From the NCBI GenBank assembly GCA_045538175.1, contig JAZSQZ010000084.1, forward strand, positions 1 to 42,155: a stretch of 42,155 nucleotides of DNA, written 5' to 3'. Origin of the DNA: JAZSQZ01 sp045538175 (lineage in GTDB: Bacteria > Bacillota > Clostridia > Christensenellales > UBA1242). The translations under genes were made by a program, and so were the position numbers. This document shows, in pieces, positions 41,401-42,155 of the stretch. Under the pieces are notes generated by a model that was not told the origin of the DNA, searched no databases, and saw only the letters and a list, made by a program, of their open reading frames with translations. Position 1 is the first letter of the stretch. Each line of letters begins with the position of its first letter.

Positions 41401-42155
41401 TAAGAGTTAACTCTGGTACATTCAAACAATCAGGTGGTAACATTACATTAAACGAAGCAACCAACTACGGTGGTGCTGTTGCAATCACAGGTGGTACTTT
41501 CGAAATGGCAGGTGGAAGCCTTACAAAGAATAAGGCAAACTACGGTGGTGGTGTCTACATGTCAAGTGGTAAATTCAAATTTACAAGTGGTACTATCGGT
41601 GCATCTGTTTCAACAATACCTGCAGGCGCAACTGCTGCAAATAATGCTGGTGGTAACACAGCAACAACAAGCGGTGGTGGTGTCTACATCTCAGGTGGTT
41701 CTGTAGAAGCTGGTGGTGGTACATCTGCAAAGAATATCATTTCTAACTACGCAGGCACATCTGGTGGTGGTGTTTATACTAAAGTTTCACTTGGTACATC
41801 TGCAAATGACCTATGGACTATTACATATAATGGTGCTCCAACAGCTGGTGGTCTTTACATTGATGGTAGTGCAACAATTAGCTATAAGAACATTAGCAAC
41901 AATGGTAGCTATGGTGTATATGTTAATTATGCTGCAACAATTCAAACAAGTGTAACAATTAGCAATAACGCATCAACTGGTGTCTACACAACTAAGAACT
42001 TAACACTTGGTTCTGGAACAACAATCAGTGGCAACATTGGTGGTGTTTATGTTTCAGCTGCTACAACAACCATTTCTGGTGGTACAATTTCTGGAAACAC
42101 ACTCTCAACAAGTGATGGTGCTGGTGTTTATGTAAATTCTTCAGCAACATTAAGT
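14019..42155 (+). CDS. Giant membrane-anchored surface protein with InlB_B repeats, beta-helix modules and BspA-type LRRs, 3' end outside the window
   Basis: One frame runs from ATG 14019 (ribosome site AAGGAG at 14004-14009) to the window end without a stop: 9,379 codons and still open. Order of parts: Pro-rich cytosolic tail (residues 1-128), basic KRKK, one membrane helix (133-154), a long InlB_B array, then beta-helix modules separated by shorter InlB_B blocks, a BspA-like LRR block, and four more beta-helix modules. There is no cleavable signal peptide; the topology is N-in, C-out, with Sec export likely. InlB_B, Pmp-like and BspA repeats are known in adhesins that bind host or microbial surfaces, so an adhesin role is likely but inferred. 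C-ending codons are frequent, as in secA, suggesting good expression. Whether it ends in LPXTG or another anchor cannot be seen. Confidence 0.93.
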   Translation, partial: MADLNQNPNLNKPNMNQGGTPPGAPRPPAPNAPGQRPMAPNAGRPMAPNAPGAPRPAAPNAPGQRPGAPNAAPRPNGPAPAGNAAQGHPSQKPGQAPNAAAPNGGQPAGNLPKGKKVKTPGDPEESKGKRKKVLISLVVLLCVISGVVGLVVLMTGAITVKFVTAPFNDMPTISLRKGDTLPDIDDPTSADIGYIFTGWYEDPDYRIPFEDFDKPVEKSMTLYAGWDTITTKVNIYSKNLYEKDSDRYVYIGTIEGKYTQDYQLANANLIFTTDDGTGFQVGDVLYEDEVNMGVSKATYGQFIRLFYQLVGFSDTKDGGITYQPTDAYTFKNHDTTLYLHYIGNEADINLRPNFSSCEGSGDGLIEEDYTTTITARFREEYIFPEYTGAAVPTYTFVGWSDNPDAKVGDGVSTIYKPGDVNEITESNVTDKDTTYYAIWQRNEVQIVIDANFEGSTPQEFTYYEGASITLSTGPIYVGATDAFVEPVRTGYVLMGYNTKADGTGAIYKIGDPIGLDKDGSSPAYDSENNIFIVYAQWIKQYSVQFKVNEDATDLASWDYGANSYSGFYSYNKNQTNDGYGQFDYTTSVSYDSDTKIYTVSGVIEGGSFTLPTTDYITRSNYNFKGWDLYTNVEVGTYPNNSTYVVDPADDIENIGTITFYAIWEGGEINVTIYTNNTQDNIVIERIIYGSTMTINNFDGEITVLNGKENTLVKQFTLTKEGYTLKGFTFNNVATCLDDSGCPAEVINGSFAIKTRALYAHWDINLYSLTLNYNGGAFEQRGEKTQDYFYGSDIVLLDETSVTRTGWKFLGWSFTASIAGKTPEFTSAGTLVYTGNNDAILNPGEAYSFEFTMPARNVELYAAWEKIYTITLYEDGTATSRTALVNVGGNSQLTAGSEFTLAVPDEFVDLKQHILDTGWTVIWSTNKDLSLGVGEGFDALTIYRLGGLNFPLRDLGLSQDGKDNLELYAMWYNVEFTTEETHTGDIASRTVAKGAYVNIPDGTRFEVDFKTFDHWTLTGTDTYSYRESYQVMSSLTGYTVTFKAIFIWNPVYIRLYNDGNMIHYDHYDPNTTNSYNLAATGKLPPTPELNRRIKLITDGVNEYALDELENIALPLPNDSRVTFEEGTYWFDLTVVWQDLYTVSYNANGGNGTIPSVTKDVGASFIAADNTFTLANYTFAGWNTQEDGLGTTYAAGQEVTDITENTVLYAKWVGVPVKITLDINQAAVVGATVSTTMTELTVTKGYKDSLTIAEDFEDYAEPTVSSPQFTFGGWLYTDGVSEEIYYEYDIIKLWLVIDDGSLFDTASDTYQYTFKAIWIEQEFELVLDFNGGNFDGRETETLTVKVSQGTVDLSPYFVATKEDCRFDGWKSEDGSVTLKYSAVGKATYTIVAKNEKLIAQWVLQRTLSFDGNGNTGGVVPPSITQDDGSEFAIINAGAPVSRARAIFVGWSTNPIPTESDTIYQYGDEIGVLTSNMKLYAVWKSKVTFVANTPKYTDPGTLDLVSYEISGFEGELSYDSGNDVYYIERYCGMTVSIAELETYKFAIDSQGYSFFGWSLTSTGSKISDRILVDGDKSIYAMWNENSFSLKFIVPGDVKDTVFATSLEKFGKAVVIRNIGTPTKDGYTFYRWTVGRDGTGDWYDATTENHDSFSMPADEVVLYAQFTPNPVNIVFETNGGEFESATTNKYIAEGVFGGSIKLPTNETAQGVYKKQYYTLSHWTLDAAGETQAFYPNETYYIDDIEKITNGDTITFYAQWIQNKIWVTFNFVGGTYDGPLTFDLDPESPTYSGYEFLDYIIDSTQSIQLMVYEGSELKMIPASFMIRDGYRLAGLTDVSGGEKKFDAADPDGNGSSVLVTSEYCTFYAVWVEQVRVDIYANKTPEDEFKLSIMIDRGATLDFTEVKALMDDVAVKDNFILDEFHDFNGWNTLANGNGASYSLEEGNNTVLIQTPTVSIVNKATAFYVVYRGRSVALQLDYNGDNHGLSTRPTPIISNYDEKVDLSQYIPVRGDNDAGYEFKGWALSYDGAAEYATGTDHNTDKYFTLDPALSVEGTITLYAVWAEKEFRVTFNFNNNALFTGELNGTTYTNASEVIVLVKYNSYIPMFDTTRLSVIDTNYTVIGWTYSMTGTRVETTAFLLMPNTDVSLTLEWGGSVITVFYNANGGTGVGQTNTTIGNTISLHNGNGFVRPGYKLLGWSTTSGDDNGDVYFATESEYTFYSDNFIGTKQVTFYAVWEKTNYTATFNFVGATLYLNADTQFSDSYVEVGVEFGVAKTLYNDLRANGKTFTGWKSGSVSFAKTDATFVLDNSNFSKYEFSATDPTNILFTATWAADVVITINLVDAVKPANNRTLTIAYGASSALSGMTGYSAPSVTSYTDETTGYGYTLNGWTFNGNVYTDIEIIELIIGDIKDPNDNNIILRSGILPDDANGSYTYEFLANWEENQYTITFNANGGDLPEGIEDSLTAVVKQSDGTFGLAEYAQAFVKDGYRLAGWNTASDFSGIAMLYDAAGEAAYTILPQNVTLYAYWVEQITITFNANADAKEITGQVESIIADINSGVTLPVCGFARVGYTFTGWNTNSDGSGSNYNPETAVAFNADTVLYAIWLGNEKDVRINGNGYQITDGSTNAQTFTYRLKSGDIVDLSKYSQIAGATEILKGWNLKADGTGVGFAATGVGSTYVVDPTVEDVIDIYAIWSTQVYYDFMGGEYGPEGAREDFYVQNVTETTFTVIPQIVDTAEGRKEYGPFRTGYVFIGYSMEYKTYEEWYAAGGTGTLYTDETLDEPETNIIMYALWIPYNYTIIFDRGATVEFSPTGTLPGTISTTFGSTVALPGAGTLACATGTFAGWRYTYTEGGETKTVDFEPNANFDMWLIEDGGDLFSGDVGQYNATNRITLSAIWISSKVIVRFHFGEGRYIGETLVVDTDYADGESRYNTIFTLPSTDEFYRKGYMAVGYSSTSTQNVTAEFEGGYNYLVTTPGNQVKDFYVVWKEAKAYIKDRITIGATTVEKYYATFAEAMIDARTDEIIYLIANVDILSTLEVNKSVTILAEESTEITISRGESFTTSEGYTAMIKVKNDVSLTFGSEDATGTLNITGTKINTNVGSIFELTSSSTLTINNGVNIKDNHATNGGAINSVGGTFIMNGGTISNVSATTNGGAIFTQNANVTLNGGTITLASANQYGGALYIDGGTQFSMGESVTLSYNKAIEGGAIYYASVFSTDDGAGGQLYNTILGGTITYSNNGETISSTRRGGAIYVAAGTLIINNLVATNNYAWDGAAIYLREGQVTINGGTYTNNTASGNAGAIYAHGITSETRLIIADANISDNWAKAAAGAIYIGGSVSAAISGETVISGNNAAHKYEFEKYSYDTAKSNYGGAIYLVGILVIEGTTEITSNTAYTGGAIYAAVGANLTINSGEISSNKAVGSGVEGFGGGLYLTDSARFVVTGSSTVITANIAPAQGANIYYNSTNVNSTISAGATISNGISQAMLDEVETNTYGGNLYIAKGKVTLDGGVISGAVDYTYGAGVYVAYGAAFDMKGSESAIVNNSGYNGAAIYSAGTFGMYGGIIKGNTSLDEFPIYIGTPTSVSTFSGDLNIALGQIVYVGAQTINALGVVTNTAVVEEGPDAPAEPDDVYFAEVGEAVPIILRLDSYPITAADLGKRVVKFDTVESLEASGEVFAIEATDFRLFKGTTAETETYLVVSYAKFYIFFYELSEDPTVVLTNVEMIETIYGHNFSEYADLVNAATAYRTGHTFEGWFYRNGAMSELAFEEIQQYHNDGGDIFDGRFDMLNFNTLITNNATIPANNMCLVAKWDVWDFTVKFAISSEEVSEGVFEYEYVKFTDDSDIEVMLSYGGELTMPTKSADGSIEYSMNAKSASYRLPNYSFNGNWTFGSYEYTAGSTFDFTFTNLNIAEVDCPDGSVITFVANWEINKITIVIDANGGNGGYSYTLDAGSYFSIPKAEEAIFVGASSRFVYLNGMKLASFNSAANGSGKSYALGQTDAVVPDRYNPALAGTEGYVYATDSKFTVYAQWSEAEAYIKDGLNINGTKHNNYFNTLAEALSAAVDGDTVGILRNINTTSTIVIGKKLTLVADGEYSISRSGFDAEVIRVTGDLTLGNESGYNIITINGNKTGTATKSAVIVAPGAVFTMNACSQVRNNRAENGGGVYVEGTFIMNGGTIDGNDAIKNLGNTGLGGAVYVAENAKFIMNNGVISNNFATNGGGVYLTAGASLSLLGGTIGKNAQPNTATNGGGLYITADAGAIDLSGGSIENNAAEYGAGIYNEKEMIFEGMSVSNNNASSNGGGIYTIAPITIRNGLIDGNTARINGGGIYADSTEIYLPSAVISNNTAKVGGGIYADKSNLIMEAASVDSTNIKVDGNKAQNGAGIAVIGTSAKQATVKIVNYVISGNTYAGSGSRGGGLYVSYANVQILGATSIERNGTTATPVEYGAGVYVAAGAVVDFMANEDADGVPISAKIANNVATNGGGVFVAAGKFRMFANTSIDNNDAQNGAGVYISGTGVFELIDGTITSNDAKVNGAGIYNASSGASQLKGGTITSNTAVGAGGGIYIASNAITLDGATITGNKAANGGAVYVMSESNVVSKFIVVSGSVKSNSATAIGAGVLVDGTYATLELNGFINIDNVYLKDNAKPIAVLGGSTLKDITTLMVDFEVLRVGRIVAEFADIAEEAFITPVHDSYYVEAVERQLILRKYATFVTINPNGGTLIYDGNTYTTTFTVDIGNGKPMKFLGNIENGRVGYILNSNYMGSDGLTYNSSSVMVRYELTLDAQWESIVFTVKYVLDGKELDAQKVSKDYAEKVTLYDPTIEYHTFEGWILNWKEGGVLKTNSTPYAKGSVLNLTKNVGSNALTDDDYESVIANGAVIYLVGENKPNEVALTLRNGLADDKTHQETLYQKDLELDLADYFETFFNDGHILIGWAESDGGVTKYAYNDVIDISNLTKVELYAKWVAADAYVCNADGSNAVYYQELSAAFEAVQNGQTLVLLRNKTLTSTITIINKNIKITARGNYALTRDVVFLKGDMIVVGENATVEFVGGSGATLTLHGGATYNGAGNPTTVATGSVVTTTSSGKAVLGEGLVITNNNAQSTTATITGYVEIVGGNYINNYGSLVNITGNSTILGGTFENNTTEDGTGAIISIVGANQDAKIENIVFLNNKGNNGIVINANQVINGAELANNKLTELILVQYLGTTYTATIMNTSINGNTGNGITLKGNALLDNVSVFGCVNVAVYNDGQIVTIANSEINNNISATSTAVVVEDGKLIVEGTAFESNKGDKGGAIYALHSLLVINESTFTGNTASDGGAIYVYSGEGTTTDVIGGVAINSTTVWVTLNEVTMEDNTATTAGGAIFVNSSSTGFPLIIEANGLTLAGNSANNGDSIYIKSEENTKPTTFVMTNSDIKDSDTLGGVYVAGLSNLTLLGTTKIATPVYIANQNNFINVTGKMTVTDPIFINEDSWALDRIVVKYVADVTPVTNHFAIDSTKFAIGRNGQNLVIEKAKYKLTLKAGLGENDRVATVNELASVVYNVDFGEDLAGYLNAPTTVVSCDGHEFTGWVVEDGLAAAPATMPDGHLTLIATWSPIEYTLTLHMNDSTEGNGSTRAKLNGSTTALVTEVLHIGYESEELALYTAAAFTRVGYTFKGWSTTAGGEVEVAIGGTGFVMDAADAELYAVWEVKTYEVYYYLDGGDNGNHTTGVVNDTYFETIEFDQTVDVFYTTAKVGYILDGWSLTTTGALVFINGVNTSFTMNESALATYGANDGNIELYTRWTAEQYTLKYNLTGGTLLGTTGIYTAPTKVAFDTPYTLITSGVTYTGYTFKGWAIAEGTNTVRYSESQPQMLINNATSKGALVNSGIITLYAVWEADEYTVVFNKNSSYATDTMSGVSVSLWDGATQNPYGQTGIVNRITLPANNFKYVGHKFLGWSLDTNGSVAYSDASTFELTGSLVASANASKEITLYAVWEAYAVNVYENFNGSTIVSATIEVDVDGSFTIPASALPTKVGYAIGRISSSANKNSTGATTYAVDTKIAYTAQSDIDVYIIWKSTTYTIVYDLSGAQGTTPTAMEVSLYDGSATWAYNDDGAVSSWTLPTNTLFQYPGLAYAGWSYTTDSSVEYSKNNLNAVLTQKVVGDYADGTTIKMYARWASETNVSFDMNTNGFTFVGTKPATITVDIGADVTLPSEPAAKWTLKNGSNTVYAYFVGWHTDRYIESENWGYELLSPKYEGGQTTNELIGDATVYAIWRYYSNPEWFTYSVSSGKATITGLSNAGKTAVAGGNTSIYFPISAKISGNAYSASGTLYAINAISENFANTAEGIREIYIPSSIETIGYGAFAVNSVERFMTDDKATTYLADNNTGILYFVSSGVDLFAYPASCGVTTFVAASTVTIDGTTYAVNSFSKKSFYNNTKLVGLDLSKCSNTSPTTIGESAFENCTALSTLSISANKSVTTIGDKAFRGCTALTNVDLTNSPVSIIGNQAFENCTNLESVTFGFKQNGTNSIGNKAFAGCTKLSTITFAGGSLKSIGERAFENAAITTVDLSAAKTSLSKIGFAAFAGCNSITSMTIPFVGESTTSNSYLTRLFGKATTYTSTGNDAPATLKTVNICADGFFAVPEGAFYGCNNITTINGKFSTIGDYAFSGCTSLNKVVDSADYATATVGNKTISLENTTAIGNNSFENCRIIENVEAPKVKTIGNYAFSGCISLKTFNATEYRNGVVINSTITSLGDYAFTNCTSITLVDITASINIPANTFANCTFKTAYVTTLSAFTAVTASTGLTQAAAVGAGNHADNGTIYVYADLYQQLSDEQKKYHIIVIDAVLNYTELTASRGEGYYGSIAEAVANARNNDVIIIKVDQYLTQTVVIDKTLRIFAGNSSTVTEGYDVAIYRVNTLTGAMFSITSGTTSLGTTTGSNYTNITIRQLTIDGCAVGIPTPTSAATGSIITVATNYVLTIDTNIVITNNYSTGNGALINANGTVNLNGGTLSKGYTTGNGGAIYSTSTVNVNGTTIQECKAANGGAIYGTGEISVNTSTIANNVATSNGGAIYSTSTVTVNGGQLTANTATGNGGAIYVTTDGGVLINNGVISNNTAVNGGAVYADTFTMNDGTITTNTATNNGGGVAGSTLVSVKGGSFTDNTATNDGGAISATRVNITGGTITNNKAKNGAGVSVAYGTITNTQITANTASVNGGGVYVVGEEGDKLTLGTGAIINANVCTSSSNGKGGAGIYVGGDGEVAITGATISANTNASGYGGGALVASGKLVMSSGSIISNTAVNGGGVFVHNGEFSISGGSVGTSGNGNKATHASQSAYGGGIYLANNTKAKLVIGATAVVSYNEAKTNGGGIYIASNVANTQTAISGGTISNNKVVQAGGFGGGIYIAASSTVSLTGGTIKDNEASASGFGGGIYVVGTLTTSTAVKVQFNKASTGAGLYIAATGVVNSSAEITSNEAANNGGGVYIASTNTNSGTFNFKAGSISSNTVDTNGKGGAIFVSTNAYLKVDNGIACDGTIYLETVTTTDTTAVGAAMKGIINVNTKLEGVSLSVTGTVVEDGIIAKYLGSYNADFSRFAFAGSATYTAGKYVKIKQPVIINLTRDTIHGTVQDAVTAASSGDVLCLNKNITLDSCVTINKNLYFVTAKAYTISTTNSNGVFNVASGYTVSFGWDDSNPTIAAAKAEYGAVVLTVAGSGTANITTAGIVVLHSGVVVSATSDTTAIKATDAGCVEFRGGTINSSKYAVELTGSSTIAGSVGTITSSKVAIRYNSTGESSVSKLSITKNNSSVSSGDAPVMVYKGSLELVQANIKENITNNNALTSPTVVQVFAGGTVKLNNCAIAQNTNGSNATTNTSLVGGTGNVYLTNTTTITGLGTAVYLTGAGSLNIATASISGMANGVVITSNTAAHNIENLTLSTITGKGIELSSATGSIAIKSSTLSGCGTAIYTNNSSVVSISSVTITTSAIAVDAGSGVNISGSNFNGNNNAGSSIVILKAASTISSTTIKSNTAKYILEVATEVNIKDSTTVEISGNTGIPAHIRAGGKLVIGNNVKIAAASASDTAITFGAYGDKLIYTGSPIVTGFVVYPAADDNLSDNVEFIQIRGDYNVTTGGIINVKFATGVSVDPDDVISGYYNADGSATSTTYVNVDDFKVSGYAIRREGSKVVICEEVVYNHHLKKYYSNINAAMSEALALKSTTEQKLEVLKKEPVTVNALVYSGTSITDTSNIWITSTLDVTITFNSRLTINNSSASLKLGQLTSGSQSVLTGATVSGSAMKFTKGGITLTSGAVSLVGNTTFDLTGTNTFAINGGTFNIAGKANIDSSSIAKTVTLVSVGTGTSIAELNMTGGTVKHPMTIGSKGTFNMSGGTVSATITLNASGAFTLKGTAKVSGATGQGIKVNGNFSMESGEVSSNTNMGVEVYNGGIFTMTGGTITKNTATNGAGVYVRAGGTFKMSGGNITLNEASGNGGGVYIATGTTGSVELTGGIIGGSSPTDLNKAANGAGIYVAKANQSIGAVTVSYNTATTAGGGIYGSENFTIDGATVSNNSAPLGGGVAGASGKTITIKSTGAVSTISNNVATGTTGGGGVYAATVILYQSKINNNSASNGNGGGINATTVTLYSTIEIQENTAKNYGGGIYGTTIGQVSTAKSLVISKNKADGNGGGVYGTNVTLYESTVSSNEATTYGGGIYGETISLTKTDVISNNNTQDGAGIYVVKTLTLSDVDIHSNQANQNGGGIYITTGATLTSASGVIYWNTANQNGGGIYNLGNMNLGSGLKFNETAGNENSAVNKGSDIFHNNTKVDSFVVTSLLQKKNVEIWLENPTKSKTSGSRIYVNGDYNSAHPAYIKLDLEEHGPFTIVVQYSNASYTTVNDWKCDTGLEKWDPDDSAYYYIIIDELPLYRSSSAPLTGGVLPTGGKYYDDLQKAINESSKGDYIYVLKDFVVGAEASADGSKEFTLLTLENKSLSTTGNTMLNVAGAKVKFGLSSGQYGVPIRTTSSANTIKVSNGTATVYNSTTFAGNYSETSANSIFYVSGGTLDIKSGVTLTNTGSTTSGSGTAITAVGGTTNFAGTISGFNNSGIYVNGGTVNMTGGTITTNTATQGAGVRVNSGTFKQSGGNITLNEATNYGGAVAITGGTFEMAGGSLTKNKANYGGGVYMSSGKFKFTSGTIGASVSTIPAGATAANNAGGNTATTSGGGVYISGGSVEAGGGTSAKNIISNYAGTSGGGVYTKVSLGTSANDLWTITYNGAPTAGGLYIDGSATISYKNISNNGSYGVYVNYAATIQTSVTISNNASTGVYTTKNLTLGSGTTISGNIGGVYVSAATTTISGGTISGNTLSTSDGAGVYVNSSATLS
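14403..14480 (+). other. Basic stop and single transmembrane helix
   Basis: KRKK (residues 129-132) followed by about 22 hydrophobic residues (133-154, beginning VLISLVVLLC). By the positive-inside rule the Pro-rich tail is cytosolic and the repeats are outside. Confidence 0.88.
14484..22985 (+). repeat. InlB_B (Listeria-Bacteroides) repeat array 1, about 30 units
   Basis: Units follow the pattern FNxNGG...GYxFxGW...G......LYAxW. Ends are easy to see at the LYAxW or similar tail, for example YAGWD near 14690, YAIWEGG near 16000, YAVWEKT near 20710 and YVVWKEA near 22980. Units are diverged and average about 94 residues, longer than the compact family unit, with several degenerate tails (FKAIFIWN near 17150, LTLEWGG near 20450). 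These beta-grasp units form stiff rods in known proteins. Confidence 0.9.
22986..25140 (+). repeat. Beta-helix module 1 (Pmp-like coils)
   Basis: It opens with header AYIKD...TFAEAMIDARTDEIIYLIANV, then coils such as ATNGGAINSVGG, FIMNGGTISN and NQYGGALYIDGG. The coils resemble chlamydial Pmp and other right-handed beta-helix repeats. It closes near 24950-25140 with a cap-like stretch (RVVKFDTVE ... YLVVSYAKFYI). Confidence 0.82.
25141..26130 (+). repeat. InlB_B block 2, three units
   Basis: Unit tails are LVAKWDV (near 25450), FVANWEIN (near 25800) and VYAQWSEA (near 26120). The last runs straight into the next beta-helix header. Confidence 0.82.
26133..28170 (+). repeat. Beta-helix module 2
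   Basis: Header EAYIKDGLNING ... TLAEALSAAVDGDTVGILRN, nearly the same design as module 1. Dense coils follow with GGGVYV, GGGIYA, GAGIYN and SNNxA turns. The cap near 28030-28170 ends in RQLILRKYATF. Confidence 0.83.
28171..28940 (+). repeat. InlB_B block 3, two to three units
   Basis: Begins VTINPNGGTL; tails are LDAQWES (near 28395) and LYAKWVA (near 28930). Confidence 0.8.
28941..30596 (+). repeat. Beta-helix module 3
   Basis: Header ADAYVCNADG ... ELSAAFEAVQNGQTLVLLRN, then coils with fewer GGA turns than module 2 (for example KGGAIYALHS, DGGAIYVYSG), ending in the cap FAIGRNGQNLVIEKAKYKL. Confidence 0.8.
30597..32836 (+). repeat. InlB_B block 4, about eight units
   Basis: Tails LIATWSP, LYAVWEVK, LYTRWTA, LYAVWEAD, LYAVWEAY, VYIIWKS, MYARWAS and VYAIWRY are found in order, at roughly 280-bp spacing. 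Confidence 0.88.
32840..34536 (+). repeat. BspA-type leucine-rich repeats (LRR_5)
   Basis: After a short link, units of the form IxxIGxxAFxxCTxLxxVxx repeat, such as TTIGESAFENCTALSTLSI, TTIGDKAFRGCTALTNVDL and SIGNKAFAGCTKLSTITF. A typical BspA insertion with YLTRLFGKAT ... LKTVNI lies near 33820-33900. BspA LRRs are known in surface adhesins. It ends with YVYADLYQQLSDEQKKYHII before the next beta-helix. Confidence 0.92.
34537..36869 (+). repeat. Beta-helix module 4
   Basis: Header GYYGSIAEAVANARNNDVII, then a long dense run of NGGAIY, GGGVYV and GGGIYIA coils, the richest in the window. The end near 36760-36850 (DFSRFAFAGSATYTAG) resembles the caps of modules 1-3. Confidence 0.83.
36870..38590 (+). 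repeat. Beta-helix module 5
   Basis: Header TVQDAVTAASSGDVLCLNKN. The coils here lack most NGGxIY turns and look like SxTTIT / NNSS-type beta-helix rungs, a diverged style. It ends with YAIRREGSKVVICEEVVYN. Confidence 0.7.
38593..40650 (+). repeat. Beta-helix module 6
   Basis: Header KKYYSNINAAMSEALAL, then coils that become rich in GGTITKNTATNGAGVYV and GGGVYG turns from about 39350. The part 39360-39493 is similar to 41352-41480 in module 7. Confidence 0.78.
40800..42155 (+). repeat. Beta-helix module 7, continuing past the window
   Basis: Header GGKYYDDLQKAINESSKGD, followed by YIYVLKD. Coils with GGTITTNTATQGAGV, GGGVYMSSG and GGGVYISGG follow. The frame is still open at the last base, so the module and protein go on. 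Confidence 0.8.

Noticed and set aside
23400..42155. CRISPR-like or microsatellite array, from the repeated GGTGGT units
   Set aside because: Repeats are diverged, follow codon phase and encode beta-helix turns; there are no constant repeats with unique spacers.
14019..42155. Cell-wall sorting signal (LPXTG) or autotransporter barrel
   Set aside because: None can be seen; the C-terminus is outside the window, and Pmp-like coils alone do not imply an outer membrane.

Overview
The window looks like a chromosomal segment from an AT-rich, low-GC Gram-positive bacterium (Bacillota, probably an uncultured clostridial or gut-type lineage). Evidence is the gene content and order: comF-secA-prfB, mrnC-rlmB-sigH and dnaX-ybaB-recR are all classic Bacillota neighbourhoods. 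The code is standard: tryptophan is TGG, TGA is a stop, and RF2 is encoded. The exact taxon cannot be read from this sequence.

Region 1 (1-13527) is housekeeping. A 5'-truncated recD2 helicase gene overlaps comF and ends at a strong terminator. Then come secA, prfB (with the conserved +1 frameshift) and tsaD. tsaD and an unrecognised minus-strand gene (7228-8352) converge on a bidirectional terminator; that gene looks like an alpha/beta-hydrolase with Cys in place of the nucleophilic Ser. Divergent from it is a cwlD-type amidase gene, then a tight mrnC-rlmB-sigH cluster continuing into dnaX-ybaB-recR. Two recoding sites are visible: prfB (CTT TGA C after an SD-like AAGGAG) and dnaX (a run of ten A followed 8 nt later by a hairpin, joining a 366-codon gamma-type frame to the tau C-terminal frame).

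Region 2 (13528-14018) is about 490 bp of extremely AT-rich intergenic DNA. It holds phased A-tracts, a TTGACAA/TTGTCAA dyad, a good extended -10 promoter (TTGCTT-17-TAGAAT) and a roughly 110-nt leader with a terminator-like hairpin.

Region 3 (14019-42155, running off the window) is one uninterrupted reading frame of at least 9,379 codons. It encodes a giant membrane-anchored surface protein. The order is: a Pro/Ala/Asn-rich cytosolic tail, a basic stop, one transmembrane helix, about 30 InlB_B (Listeria-Bacteroides) repeats, then right-handed beta-helix modules with Pmp-like 'NGGxIY' coils alternating with short InlB_B blocks, a BspA-type leucine-rich block, and at least four further beta-helix modules. 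Each beta-helix opens with a recognisable header (a short helix, then 'GDxIxLL') and several close with a similar cap, so the protein was probably built by repeated module duplication. Its C-terminus and any wall anchor lie outside the window.
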